Assembly (NCBI GenBank): GCA_013696525.1 | Contig: JACCYK010000325.1 | Location: 1 to 9,976, forward strand | DNA: 9,976 nucleotides | Direction of reading: 5' to 3' | Source: Chloroflexia bacterium | GTDB lineage: Bacteria; Chloroflexota; Chloroflexia; Thermomicrobiales; UBA6265 | Part shown: positions 1 to 7,049 of the stretch, piece by piece | Position numbering within the stretch: position 1 is the stretch's first letter | Layout: the number at the start of each line of letters is the position of its first letter | Notes under the pieces: model-generated | The model's database searches: none | What the model was told of the DNA's origin: nothing | The model's input: only the letters and a program-made list of their open reading frames with translations | Program-made: the position numbers and the translations under genes

Positions 1-64
1 GCAGGGCGTACCGCTCGAAGTTGCGCTGATACTCAAGATCGACATTGTAGGCAAAGGCGACGGT
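1..64 (-). repeat. Distal copy of a direct repeat inside acnA
   Basis: This segment matches 187-250 in 58 of 64 bases, with the first 34 bases identical. The six differences all fall in third codon positions and all are synonymous, so both copies encode TVAFAYN followed by VDLEYQRNFERYAL. The offset is exactly 186 bp (62 codons), which keeps the frame. The repeat may extend past the left edge. Confidence 0.85.
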
Positions 65-700
65 ATCGGTGCCAAAGGTACGGACCGAGACGACCGGGGC
101 CAGATACTCAATGTTGACCTGGTGGACGATGCCGGTGCCCGGCGGCACCACCCGCAAGTTCTGGAACGAGCGTTGAGCCCACCGGAGCAGGGCGTACCGC
201 TCGAAGTTGCGCTGATACTCCAGGTCGACATTGTAGGCGAACGCCACCGTCGTCCCAGAGCGATCGACGTTCACCGAATGGTCGATTACCAGGTCCGCCG
301 GCACCAGGGGGTTGATCCGGGTCACGTCGGCGCCCAGGCGGGCCACCGCCGAGCGCATCGCCGCCAGATCGACCACGGCCGGGACGCCGGTGAAATCCTG
401 CAACAGCACCCGGCCCGGCAGGAACGGGATCTCGATCTCGGCCGCCGCGTCACCCGCCGGCCGTGGTTGCCAGCGGGCCAACGCCTCGATCACGTCGCGA
501 TCGACAAAGTCGCCCCCGGCATGCCGGAGCGCGTTTTCGAGCAAAATCCGCACGGTGAACGGGAGCGAATCGAGGTTGGCGACCCCTTGCTCCGCCAGCG
601 CCGCCAGCCGATAGTAGCTGACGGTCGTGCCTAGCGACGTGCTGAGGGTCGCCCGCGCCCCATAGGGGTCGGCGAGGGGGGACGAGACGAGGGTATTCAT
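1..700 (-). CDS. acnA: Aconitate hydratase (AcnA/IRP type), N-terminal 233 codons, runs off the left edge
   Basis: Aconitase interconverts citrate and isocitrate through cis-aconitate in the TCA cycle, in the cytoplasm, using a 4Fe-4S cluster. The N-terminal domain is clear: RILLENALRH (51-60), a stretch around LLQDFTGVPAVVDLAAM (99-115), INPLVPADLVIDHSV (129-143, with the active-site Asp-His pair of the family) and VVPPGTGIVHQVN (184-196). The cluster cysteines lie beyond the window. The ATG at 698-700 is supported by AAGGAG a few bases upstream. The oddity is that after IEYLA (197-201) the protein does not continue into the usual DTLVGTDSHTT region. Instead it returns to VSVRTFGTDTVAFAYN and repeats residues 151-171 at 213-233. 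The frame stays open to the edge, so either the protein has an insertion of about 62 residues or the gene is rearranged. Family assignment is firm; whether the enzyme is functional is unknown. Confidence 0.9.
   Translation of the reverse strand, partial: MNTLVSSPLADPYGARATLSTSLGTTVSYYRLAALAEQGVANLDSLPFTVRILLENALRHAGGDFVDRDVIEALARWQPRPAGDAAAEIEIPFLPGRVLLQDFTGVPAVVDLAAMRSAVARLGADVTRINPLVPADLVIDHSVNVDRSGTTVAFAYNVDLEYQRNFERYALLRWAQRSFQNLRVVPPGTGIVHQVNIEYLAPVVSVRTFGTDTVAFAYNVDLEYQRNFERYAL
187..250 (-). repeat. Proximal copy of the acnA direct repeat
   Basis: This copy sits in the normal family context, after INPLVPADLVIDHSVNVDRSG and before LLRWAQRSFQNLRVVPPGTG, so it is the ancestral position. 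Past the near-identical part, the two copies align only loosely (VNVDRSGT here, VSVRTFGTD in the other copy, with one extra codon). Most of the divergence therefore lies at the outer edge of the repeat. Confidence 0.85.
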
Positions 701-867
701 CGTGGCCTTGCTCCTTCGTCCGACCGCCATCCCGGATCGGGTAGCGCCGGCAGATCACCGCGGGTTGCTAGTTTAGACGACAACCGCGATCCCTGGTGAT
801 GAACGAAGGCGACGCGAGTGTTCTCTGGCGCGTAGCCCGAGGCGCCGCGATGCGCGATGGTCCACAC
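697..867 (-). pseudogene. N-terminal remnant of a glycerophosphodiester phosphodiesterase, in a 56-codon frame overlapping acnA
   Basis: From a GTG at 865-867 the frame reads WTIAHRGASGYAPENTRVAF. This is the hallmark N-terminus of GDPD-family enzymes, including the HRGxxxxxPENT block with its catalytic His-Arg and metal-binding Glu. A GAGAGG about 10 nt upstream of the GTG fits a ribosome binding site. Family similarity stops at about position 805, where the next conserved block (roughly GADxxExD) should follow. The frame instead continues as unrelated Arg/Ser-rich sequence to a TGA at 697-699 that overlaps the acnA ATG as ATGA. The simplest reading is a truncated gene whose remainder was deleted when acnA came to lie next to it. 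It could still be translated as a short leader peptide coupled to acnA. A complete GDPD is about 230-300 residues, so an active enzyme is excluded. Confidence 0.6.
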
Positions 868-1042
868 TGAGAAGCGTCCTCTCAATTCGATGAGCCGCCG
901 TTGGGCAGCGGACACAGTGACCAACGCGGACCATTCGCATGGAACGGTGAGTATCTTGGTATTATCACTTCCGCTTGCCGGCATGAGCAGCGGCGAAAAA
1001 TGGAAGCCCTTGAAGCCGCCGGTGCTGGTGGAGAATGGCTAG
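701..1042. other. Divergent intergenic region between acnA and the small-protein/HAD/trmD unit
   Basis: Apart from the GDPD remnant, no coding signal is convincing here. Promoters for acnA (leftward) and for the plus-strand unit must lie here or inside the remnant. On the plus strand a TATTAT at 960-965 could serve as a -10 box, but no good -35 hexamer sits 16-18 nt upstream of it. On the minus strand TAAACT near 770 is the most -10-like hexamer before acnA, again without a good partner. I therefore do not call either promoter. Confidence 0.4.
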
Positions 1043-1279
1043 GTGATGACCAGCTTTGAGTTGTTCGATGTCGATTCCGGCAACTTGGTAGGATCCTACT
1101 CGAGCGAGGAAGAAGCTCGGGCCATCGCACTACGGGCGTGTCAATCCCACGGACAGGACAGTATCCAGGCACTTCTCCTATGCCGGGTACGTGGCGATGA
1201 CATCCAGCTCATCGCCGAGGGCGACGAGCTGGTGCAAGACGCAATTGCGGGCCAAGCCGTCAGCTCCGCCACCAGGTAA
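1043..1279 (+). CDS. Small acidic protein of unknown function (78 residues)
   Basis: I do not recognise a named family. The protein opens with FELFDVDSGNLVGSYSSEEE, followed by an Ala-rich helix-like stretch (ARAIALRACQSHG), a hydrophobic strand (QALLLCRVR) and an acidic end (IAEGDELVQDAI). This looks like a small alpha/beta cytoplasmic domain with no signal peptide or membrane segment. The GTG at 1043 has GGTGGAG nine bases upstream; the ATG at 1046 is an equally possible start. The stop lies 2 nt before the HAD gene, so the two are almost certainly co-transcribed. The close spacing and protein-like composition argue that the gene is real. Confidence 0.65.
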   Translation: MMTSFELFDVDSGNLVGSYSSEEEARAIALRACQSHGQDSIQALLLCRVRGDDIQLIAEGDELVQDAIAGQAVSSATR

Positions 1280-1281
1280 CC

Positions 1282-2049
1282 GTGCCAGTGGACTCGCGAC
1301 GATTGAGTGGAGCCCAGGTGGCGGCGGTTACGTTCGATTTTCACAACACGCTGGCGGTCTGCGATGCCTGGTTCGAGCTCGAGATTCGCGGGCTGGCGGC
1401 GGCATTCCTCGCCTGGGAGGCGCGCCAGAACGGGAATACCACGATCGATCCAGCATTGATCGACGAGGCGACGATCGCGTACCGCGCCCTCCGCCTCGAA
1501 ATCATCGACCATGGCAATGAGCTACCGGCCGAAGCCTGCGTTGAGCGGGTGTTGCGGCGGCTGTCACGATCGGTCGACACCTACGCCATCGAGCGCGGCG
1601 TCGGTGAGCTGATGCGGGAGGTATTTGCCGAGGTGACGCCCGTGGCCGGGGCGGTGGCGACGGTGCGCGAGCTGCACGCCGCCGGGGTCAGCTTGGGCAT
1701 CATCTCCAGCGCGGTCTACCACCCCTTCCTCGAATGGACCCTTGCCGAATTCGATCTTCGAGAAGCGTTTCTTGCGGTCGTCACCTCCGCCAGCGCCGGG
1801 CTGTACAAGTCACGGCCGGAGCTGTTCTGGCATGCCGCGGCGGCGATCGGGGCCGAGCCGGCGACGACGGTCCATGTCGGCGATTCGTTTCGATTCGATG
1901 TCGAGGGCGCGAAGCGGGCGGGGATGAAGACCGTCTGGCTTCGCCGCGAAGACGCTCCCCCGCCCCCGGACGGGGTCATGCCGGATCTCACCGTGGATAC
2001 GCTCGAAGGCGCCCACACCGCGATTCTCAAGCTCGCTGGTGGCGCCTGA
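1282..2049 (+). CDS. HAD-superfamily hydrolase (probable phosphatase)
   Basis: HAD hydrolases use an Asp nucleophile and Mg2+ to remove phosphate from small molecules, usually in the cytoplasm. All four motifs are visible: motif I FDFHNTL with nucleophile Asp19; motif II LGIISS around Ser142; motif III Lys176 in [10 protein letters not shown]; and motif [14 protein letters not shown] with Asp201 and Asp206. A helical cap of about 100 residues lies between motifs I and II, as in C1-cap phosphatases. The second residue after the nucleophile is His21, where most phosphatases have Asp as general acid/base. DFHNT variants are known within the superfamily, so this may mark a subgroup. The GTG at 1282 follows the small-protein stop by 2 nt; a second in-frame GTG at 1288 is possible. 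The TGA overlaps the trmD ATG by one base, implying translational coupling. The substrate cannot be told from the sequence. Confidence 0.88.
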   Translation: MPVDSRRLSGAQVAAVTFDFHNTLAVCDAWFELEIRGLAAAFLAWEARQNGNTTIDPALIDEATIAYRALRLEIIDHGNELPAEACVERVLRRLSRSVDTYAIERGVGELMREVFAEVTPVAGAVATVRELHAAGVSLGIISSAVYHPFLEWTLAEFDLREAFLAVVTSASAGLYKSRPELFWHAAAAIGAEPATTVHVGDSFRFDVEGAKRAGMKTVWLRREDAPPPPDGVMPDLTVDTLEGAHTAILKLAGGA

Positions 2050-2789
2050 TGCGGTTCGACCTCTTTACCCTCTTCCCCGGCATGTTCGCCGGCCCACTGG
2101 ACGAAAGCATCATTAAACGCGCTCAAGCCGCCAATCTGATCCAAATCGCGATCCACGACATTCGCGATTGGACGACCGACCGCCACCGCACCGCCGACGA
2201 CACGCCCTATGGCGGCGGCGCCGGGATGGTGATGATGGCGCCCCCGATCGTGGCCGCCGTCGAATCGACGCTCGGCAATGATCTCGGCGGCACCCCGATC
2301 ATCCTCCTGTCGGCGGCCGGGGAGCCCTTGTCCCAGAAGATCGCGCGTGAGCTTGCCGGCCGGCGGCGGCTGGCCATGATCTGCGGCCACTACGAAGGCG
2401 TCGATGAACGCGTGGTGACCGTCCTCGGCGCCCGCGAGCTATCGATCGGCGACTATGTGCTGACCGGCGGCGAACTGGCGGCGATGGTGGTGCTGGACGC
2501 GGTGGCGAGGCTGGTGCCGGGCGTCATCGACGCCGCGTCGGTGGCGGAGGAGTCGCACGAGACGGGGTTGGTCGAGTATCCCCACTACACCCGGCCCGCG
2601 GCCTTCCGTGACGAGACGGTGCCCGAGGTGCTCTTGAGCGGGCACCACGCCCAAATCGCCCAATGGCGACGAGAACAAGCACTGCGCCGCACCGCGCGGC
2701 GCCGGCCCGACCTCTTGACCGGCCTCGACCTGAGCGAGCGGGAACGGGCGATCATCGCCGAGGTGAGCCAGGTGCCGGACCCTACCTGA
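2049..2789 (+). CDS. trmD: tRNA (guanine37-N1)-methyltransferase TrmD
   Basis: TrmD methylates N1 of G37 next to the anticodon, using S-adenosylmethionine, and so prevents +1 frameshifting. It acts as a dimer with a deep trefoil knot. Starting at the ATG that overlaps the HAD stop, the 246-residue product has the expected length. It shows [13 protein letters not shown] at the start, [13 protein letters not shown] (50-62), [11 protein letters not shown] (112-122), and the knot/AdoMet segment [14 protein letters not shown] (131-144). VARLVPGVI (152-160), PHYTRPAAF (178-186) and [13 protein letters not shown] (195-207) follow. At the position of the catalytic Asp169 of Escherichia coli and Haemophilus influenzae TrmD (EDSF), this protein appears to read EESH, with Glu168 in place of Asp; this alignment was made by eye. 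The usual rpsP-rimM-trmD-rplS neighbours are absent: the gene follows a HAD hydrolase and faces the mannosidase gene 17 nt away. Confidence 0.96.
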   Translation: MRFDLFTLFPGMFAGPLDESIIKRAQAANLIQIAIHDIRDWTTDRHRTADDTPYGGGAGMVMMAPPIVAAVESTLGNDLGGTPIILLSAAGEPLSQKIARELAGRRRLAMICGHYEGVDERVVTVLGARELSIGDYVLTGGELAAMVVLDAVARLVPGVIDAASVAEESHETGLVEYPHYTRPAAFRDETVPEVLLSGHHAQIAQWRREQALRRTARRRPDLLTGLDLSERERAIIAEVSQVPDPT

Positions 2790-2806
2790 TCGCCGCGGAG
2801 CCGGTG

Positions 2807-5800
2807 CTACCCCATCCCAAACCGAACCCGCAGCGTCACCACCTGGAACGGGCGGACGGTGAACGCCACCGTATCGCCTTCAAGCGTCAGGCCGGCGACC
2901 GATTCGGGATCGGCCTCCTCCAGGAGGTTGACCGCCTCGACGCCGGCGACCGGCCGCTCGAACCGCAACCGCACCGGGCCGCGCCCGCCATTCGGCTCGA
3001 ACAGCCGGACGATGATCCCCTCTCTCTCCTCGGCCCGCTTCACGCTGCCAAGCTCCATCGTGGCGCCGGCAGCGGTCAGCAATGACGACGTGCCGGCGTT
3101 GGCGCCGGCCGCCGGCATCGCGAGCAGCGGGCTGTTGAAGGCGAAGGCCGCCGCCGGGATGCCGGCGGCGGTCCAGTCGCCCGGGTGGGGCAGGATCGCG
3201 TAGGCGAACTCGTGGCGGCCATCGTCGGCGTAGGGATCGGGATAGAGCGGTCCCCGTACCAGGCTCAGGGCCATGACGTTGTCCAGAACGCTATGGCCAT
3301 ATTTGCCGTTATTCAACAAGGCGACGCCATAGCCCGGCTCCGACAGGTCAGCGAAGCGGTGGCCGGAGACCTCGAACTTGGCGGCGTCCCACGAGGTGTT
3401 GCGATGCGTTGGCCGCGTCACGACGCCGTACATCGTCTCGAACGTCGCCTCGCGCGCATGGATCGCGAGGGGGAAAAGCGCTTTGAGTAACACCTGCCGC
3501 TCATGCCAGTCGATGACGGTCGCGACCTCGAGCTGGCGCGACCCGGCCAGCAACCGGTAGGTTTGCTCGATCCGGGAATCGCGGTAGGCGCGAACCACCC
3601 GCACCGCCGCCCGCAACGGTCCGGACTCGACCACCGCCATATCGATAATGGTGTCGATTTCGGTCCCATCGTGCTGATAGCCGTCTTCAATGTCCCAGGC
3701 GTCGTATGTCCGCGGCTTGTCGACGTAGGCCCAGATCTGATTGGCCCGGCCGGCCAGCGCCTCGCGGCCGGCCACTCGGTCAAAGATTCGGTGCAGCGTG
3801 CCGTCCGCCCCGATCTCGATTTCGAGCTGGTCATTCTCGAGCCGGACGCCGGCGAGCCCGGCCTTCACCGCGACATTGATCGCTCGCGGCGGCAGCGGCG
3901 GCCGGATCGGGCTGATCGACAGGACGGTCCGGCCGATACCGGGCACAACCTGGTCGGGGTCATGCACCAGCACACCGGTCGCCACGGCTTGGGTGGGGAG
4001 CGACGCTCCGTCGACCGTCATTAACCCCGTCTTGGGAGGCAGGGATGGCAGCACAACCGTCAACGGCCGAGCCGCTAGCGAAGCGTTGGCGACGAGGATG
4101 CTCGTCACTAACTCAGCGGCGCCCGAGTTGCCCGCGATCCGCCGCAGCGCTTCATCCCGCGCGGTCGTCGCGGTCTCAACCACCGCGTGCAGCTCCCGAT
4201 GTGTGTCGACGTAGACCTCGGCGATGGACGAGCCGGGCAGGATGTCGTGGAACTGGTTGAGCAGCAGCGATTTCCAAGCGGTTTCGAGCTGTTCCTGCGG
4301 ATACGCGCCGCCATCCAGGCCAGCGATCGTCGCGAACAGCTCGGCTTCCAGCAACCGGTGCTCGGCCGCGCGGTTGAGCAGCTTCACGAGGGCTTGCGTG
4401 GTCAGGGTGCCGCGATGATATTCGAGGTAGAGCTCGCCCACCCAGCGTGGCAGCCCGTGCTCCGGCAGATCGGCGAAGAACCGCTCCAGATCCGCCATCC
4501 GCAACCGGGGCAGGGCCGGAAAGTCGCGGAGACGATCGTAATTCTCGAGCATCCGCGCGGTCGGGCCGCCGCCGCCGTCTCCCCAGCCGAAGGCGAGGAG
4601 GCTTTCCCCGGAGTAGCGCTTGCCATCGAACTTTCGCCAGGTGCCGAGGATGTCGCGCGGCCGGATGCTGCCGTTGTAGCCGTGCGCCGGGTCCAGGTTG
4701 CGGAACATGTTGGCGACGACCCGGCTGCCGTCGATGCCTTCCCAGAGGAAGAGATCGTGCGGGAAGTTGTTCGTCTCGTTCCAATTGAGCTTGATCGTGA
4801 AGAACCGGCTGATCCCCGCCCCCCGCAGCAGTTGCGGGATGCCGGGTGAGAAGCCAAAGACATCCGGCAGCCAGGCCACCGCGCTCCGCTTGCCGAACTT
4901 TTCCGCGAAATAGCGTTGCCCATACAGGAGCTGGCGGACGAACGCCTCGCCGCCGGTGACTTGGCAATCAGGCTCCACCCAGGAGCCGCCGACCGGCTCC
5001 CAACGCCCTTCCGCGATCCGCTCGGTCACGCGCGCGAACAGGTCGGGGTCATCCTCCTCGACCCAGGCGTAGAGCTGGGCCGAGGATTGATTGAACCGGA
5101 AGTCGTCGTACCGGCTCATCAGGTCGAGCACGTTCGAGAAAGTGCGGCGGGCCTTGCGCCGGGTCTCCGCCACCGGCCAGAGCCAGGCGAGGTCCATATG
5201 GGCATGCCCGGTCAGCGCGATCCGGCCCAACGGCGGATAGTCCCGCTTGATCCGCTCCAGGCCATCGGCCACAACAACCCGCGCCGCGGCGACCGCCGCC
5301 AGCGCCGCCGGCGACAGCGGTTGCAACGGCAGCGGCGCCGGCGGCAGGTTCCAGATCGGCATCGAAAAGGGCTCGACATCCGGCGCGTCCCGCGCGTAGC
5401 TGGCGGGCAGGGAGGCAAGGCCGCTCCCGACCGGGTCGTCATAGCCGCGCACCAACCGGGTCACCGTGACATCGGTCGCCGTCGGCCAGGCCCGGGCCAG
5501 CTCCCGGAGCGATGCCTCGACGACCTCCAACAGCAACGGCACCACCTCGTGCGGATCGAGGTATTCGCAGGCTTCGATGATATTTGACAGATCCCGTTCG
5601 AGGTCGCGCACCGCCTGGTTGGGGACCACGAAATGGGCCCGCTCGATCCGGGGCAGCGCGACATGGCTGCCGAACATCCCTTTCGGCACTAGCTCCGCCG
5701 CGATCTCGATCCGTTCGCCGCCGGACGCCGATTCGGTCAGGACAAAGTTGTGATGAAACGGATCGAGCCCAACCTGCAGCCCGGTGGACAGCGTGAGTAA

Positions 5801-6058
5801 CCCCTCACCACCGAGCCAGATCTCTAGCTCAACCGGCTGGCCTTGCCACTCCTCCGGAATCGTTCCGACGCCATGCATCTCGATCGGGGTCTCCACTACC
5901 GGCCAGAAATCGCCGATCGCCACCGGCACCGTTTGCCCGTCCGCGGTGAAGGTCCAATCGGGGATCGGCGCCTCCGCCGCGTGCCGCCAGGCCCGCAGCT
6001 CCTGGATTCGCTTGACCGCACGCTCGATCCGGCGCGTGTCCTGAACGCTGGCCACCAC
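2807..6058 (-). CDS. Cytoplasmic GH38 alpha-mannosidase (1083 residues)
   Basis: This glycoside hydrolase releases alpha-linked mannose by a retaining, Zn2+/Co2+-type metal-dependent mechanism. It lacks a signal peptide, so it should act in the cytoplasm on imported glycans. The layout matches the MAN2C1/Ams1 branch: a beta-rich N-terminal extension (about 1-275), then the catalytic domain with TGHAHMDLAWLWP (283-295; metal ligands His287 and Asp289). WLPDVFGFS (396-404) carries the predicted nucleophile and metal ligand Asp399. The middle domain runs through LEYHRGTLTTQALVK (545-559) to NQFHDILPGSS (601-611; metal ligand His604). The C-terminal beta domains begin near LENDQLEIEIG (740-750) and include YDAWDIEDGY (785-794). 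All expected metal and catalytic residues are present. The start is one of two tandem GTGs (6056-6058 or 6053-6055) behind AAGGAG. It is the last gene of the sugar operon, 90 nt after the second permease. Confidence 0.93.
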   Translation of the reverse strand: MVASVQDTRRIERAVKRIQELRAWRHAAEAPIPDWTFTADGQTVPVAIGDFWPVVETPIEMHGVGTIPEEWQGQPVELEIWLGGEGLLTLSTGLQVGLDPFHHNFVLTESASGGERIEIAAELVPKGMFGSHVALPRIERAHFVVPNQAVRDLERDLSNIIEACEYLDPHEVVPLLLEVVEASLRELARAWPTATDVTVTRLVRGYDDPVGSGLASLPASYARDAPDVEPFSMPIWNLPPAPLPLQPLSPAALAAVAAARVVVADGLERIKRDYPPLGRIALTGHAHMDLAWLWPVAETRRKARRTFSNVLDLMSRYDDFRFNQSSAQLYAWVEEDDPDLFARVTERIAEGRWEPVGGSWVEPDCQVTGGEAFVRQLLYGQRYFAEKFGKRSAVAWLPDVFGFSPGIPQLLRGAGISRFFTIKLNWNETNNFPHDLFLWEGIDGSRVVANMFRNLDPAHGYNGSIRPRDILGTWRKFDGKRYSGESLLAFGWGDGGGGPTARMLENYDRLRDFPALPRLRMADLERFFADLPEHGLPRWVGELYLEYHRGTLTTQALVKLLNRAAEHRLLEAELFATIAGLDGGAYPQEQLETAWKSLLLNQFHDILPGSSIAEVYVDTHRELHAVVETATTARDEALRRIAGNSGAAELVTSILVANASLAARPLTVVLPSLPPKTGLMTVDGASLPTQAVATGVLVHDPDQVVPGIGRTVLSISPIRPPLPPRAINVAVKAGLAGVRLENDQLEIEIGADGTLHRIFDRVAGREALAGRANQIWAYVDKPRTYDAWDIEDGYQHDGTEIDTIIDMAVVESGPLRAAVRVVRAYRDSRIEQTYRLLAGSRQLEVATVIDWHERQVLLKALFPLAIHAREATFETMYGVVTRPTHRNTSWDAAKFEVSGHRFADLSEPGYGVALLNNGKYGHSVLDNVMALSLVRGPLYPDPYADDGRHEFAYAILPHPGDWTAAGIPAAAFAFNSPLLAMPAAGANAGTSSLLTAAGATMELGSVKRAEEREGIIVRLFEPNGGRGPVRLRFERPVAGVEAVNLLEEADPESVAGLTLEGDTVAFTVRPFQVVTLRVRFGMG

Positions 6059-6125
6059 CCACTCTCCTTCGGTTCTTCAAGGCTACACGCACGGTGGATC
6101 ACGGGCCGGAACGGTACGCCAGCCC

Positions 6126-6150
6126 AGCCGCCGTCGCTTGATTGGCGGCT
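6126..6150 (-). promoter_or_regulatory. Short inverted repeat at the permease stop codon, before the mannosidase gene
   Basis: Perfect 7-bp arms (AGCCGCC and GGCGGCT on the plus strand, 6126-6132 and 6144-6150) flank an 11-nt loop. On the minus-strand transcript the stem includes part of the permease stop codon and lies in the 90-nt gap before the mannosidase. No T-run follows, so it is not an intrinsic terminator. It could slow 3' decay or mark a processing site. In GC-rich DNA a 7-bp repeat may also be chance. Confidence 0.3.
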
Positions 6151-7045
6151 ACTTGCTGCCGCCGAACGAGATACCCTCGACAAAGGCGCGTTGAAAGATG
6201 AGGAACAGCGTAATCACCGGCGCCACCACCAGCAATGAGGCGGCCATCAACAGATTGAACTGGATGTCATACTGCGAGGCCGATTGGAAGAAGGTCAGGC
6301 CCACCGCCAGCGTGTACATCGTCGCGTCCTGCAGGTAGAGCAACGGCCCGAGGAAATCGTTCCAAGCATGGAGCGCCGCGAAGAGCGCGACCACCGCCAG
6401 GGCCGGCAGCGCCTGGGGCATGATGATTTGGAATAAAATCCGGAGCTCGCTCGCCCCGTCGATCCGGGCCGCATCGGAAACCTCTTGTGAAATCTGCATG
6501 AAAAACTGCCGGAGCAGGAAGATCCAGAATGGGTTGCCGAAGAAGAGCGGCACCGTCAACGGCCAAAACGTGTTGATCCATCCCAGCCGGGCGAAGATGT
6601 CGAACAAGGCGATGATGAGCACCGGGTAGGGAATGAACACCGTCGCCAGGACGACGAAGAACACCTTGTCCCGGCCCGGCCAATCGATCCGCGAAAAGCC
6701 ATAGGCGATGATCGGGTTCGAGATCACGGCGCCCAGGACGGTGAGCCCGGTGATGATCGAGGTGTTCCGCAGGTATTGCCAAAAGGGGAAGACGTTGATC
6801 GCGTCGGAAAAATTCTCCCACCGGAGCTGTTGGGGCCAGAAGGTTGGCGGGTAGAGCGAAAGCTCGGCCGTCGGTTTCAGCGCCACCGAGACCATCCAGA
6901 ACAAGGGGAGGATAAAGACCGCGCACATCACGATCAGGATCAGGCGCGGCACCACGCTTTGATTGAGCACGCGCACCGGATGCAGCCACCAGTTGGTGAC
7001 CGGCGCCTCACGCGCCGCCGATGCCGCCGGAATCGCTTTTGCCAT
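6149..7045 (-). CDS. Carbohydrate ABC transporter permease, MalG-type
   Basis: This is the second membrane subunit of a CUT1-family sugar importer. The 298-residue protein has a short polar N-terminus and six predicted membrane segments: about 33-53, 95-116, 128-150, 155-175, 211-228 and 267-288. The cytoplasmic EAA loop that docks onto the ATPase is clear at 190-210 (SDAARIDGASELRILFQII), with the conserved Gly of the motif. A bulky aromatic segment, NTFWPLTVPLFFGNPFW, around 158-174 is typical of MalG/LacG-like permeases. The ATG at 7043-7045 lies 4 nt after the stop of the first permease and has GAGGGGG upstream. Placement before a mannosidase suggests a mannose-containing substrate, but specificity is set mainly by the binding protein. 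Confidence 0.93.
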   Translation of the reverse strand: MAKAIPAASAAREAPVTNWWLHPVRVLNQSVVPRLILIVMCAVFILPLFWMVSVALKPTAELSLYPPTFWPQQLRWENFSDAINVFPFWQYLRNTSIITGLTVLGAVISNPIIAYGFSRIDWPGRDKVFFVVLATVFIPYPVLIIALFDIFARLGWINTFWPLTVPLFFGNPFWIFLLRQFFMQISQEVSDAARIDGASELRILFQIIMPQALPALAVVALFAALHAWNDFLGPLLYLQDATMYTLAVGLTFFQSASQYDIQFNLLMAASLLVVAPVITLFLIFQRAFVEGISFGGSK

Positions 7046-7049
7046 CGAA

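Noticed and set aside
857..1042. A 61-codon plus-strand frame upstream of the small-protein gene
   Set aside because: It has no recognisable domain, lies opposite the GDPD remnant and covers the probable promoter region.
4187..4849. Several long open frames on both strands inside the mannosidase gene
   Set aside because: They are low-complexity Arg/Ala/Pro-rich shadows in other frames. The mannosidase frame is intact from start to stop, with all catalytic residues.
6126..6150. Intrinsic terminator between the second permease and the mannosidase
   Set aside because: The stem is only 7 bp and no T-run follows on the minus strand; at most it is a processing or stability element.
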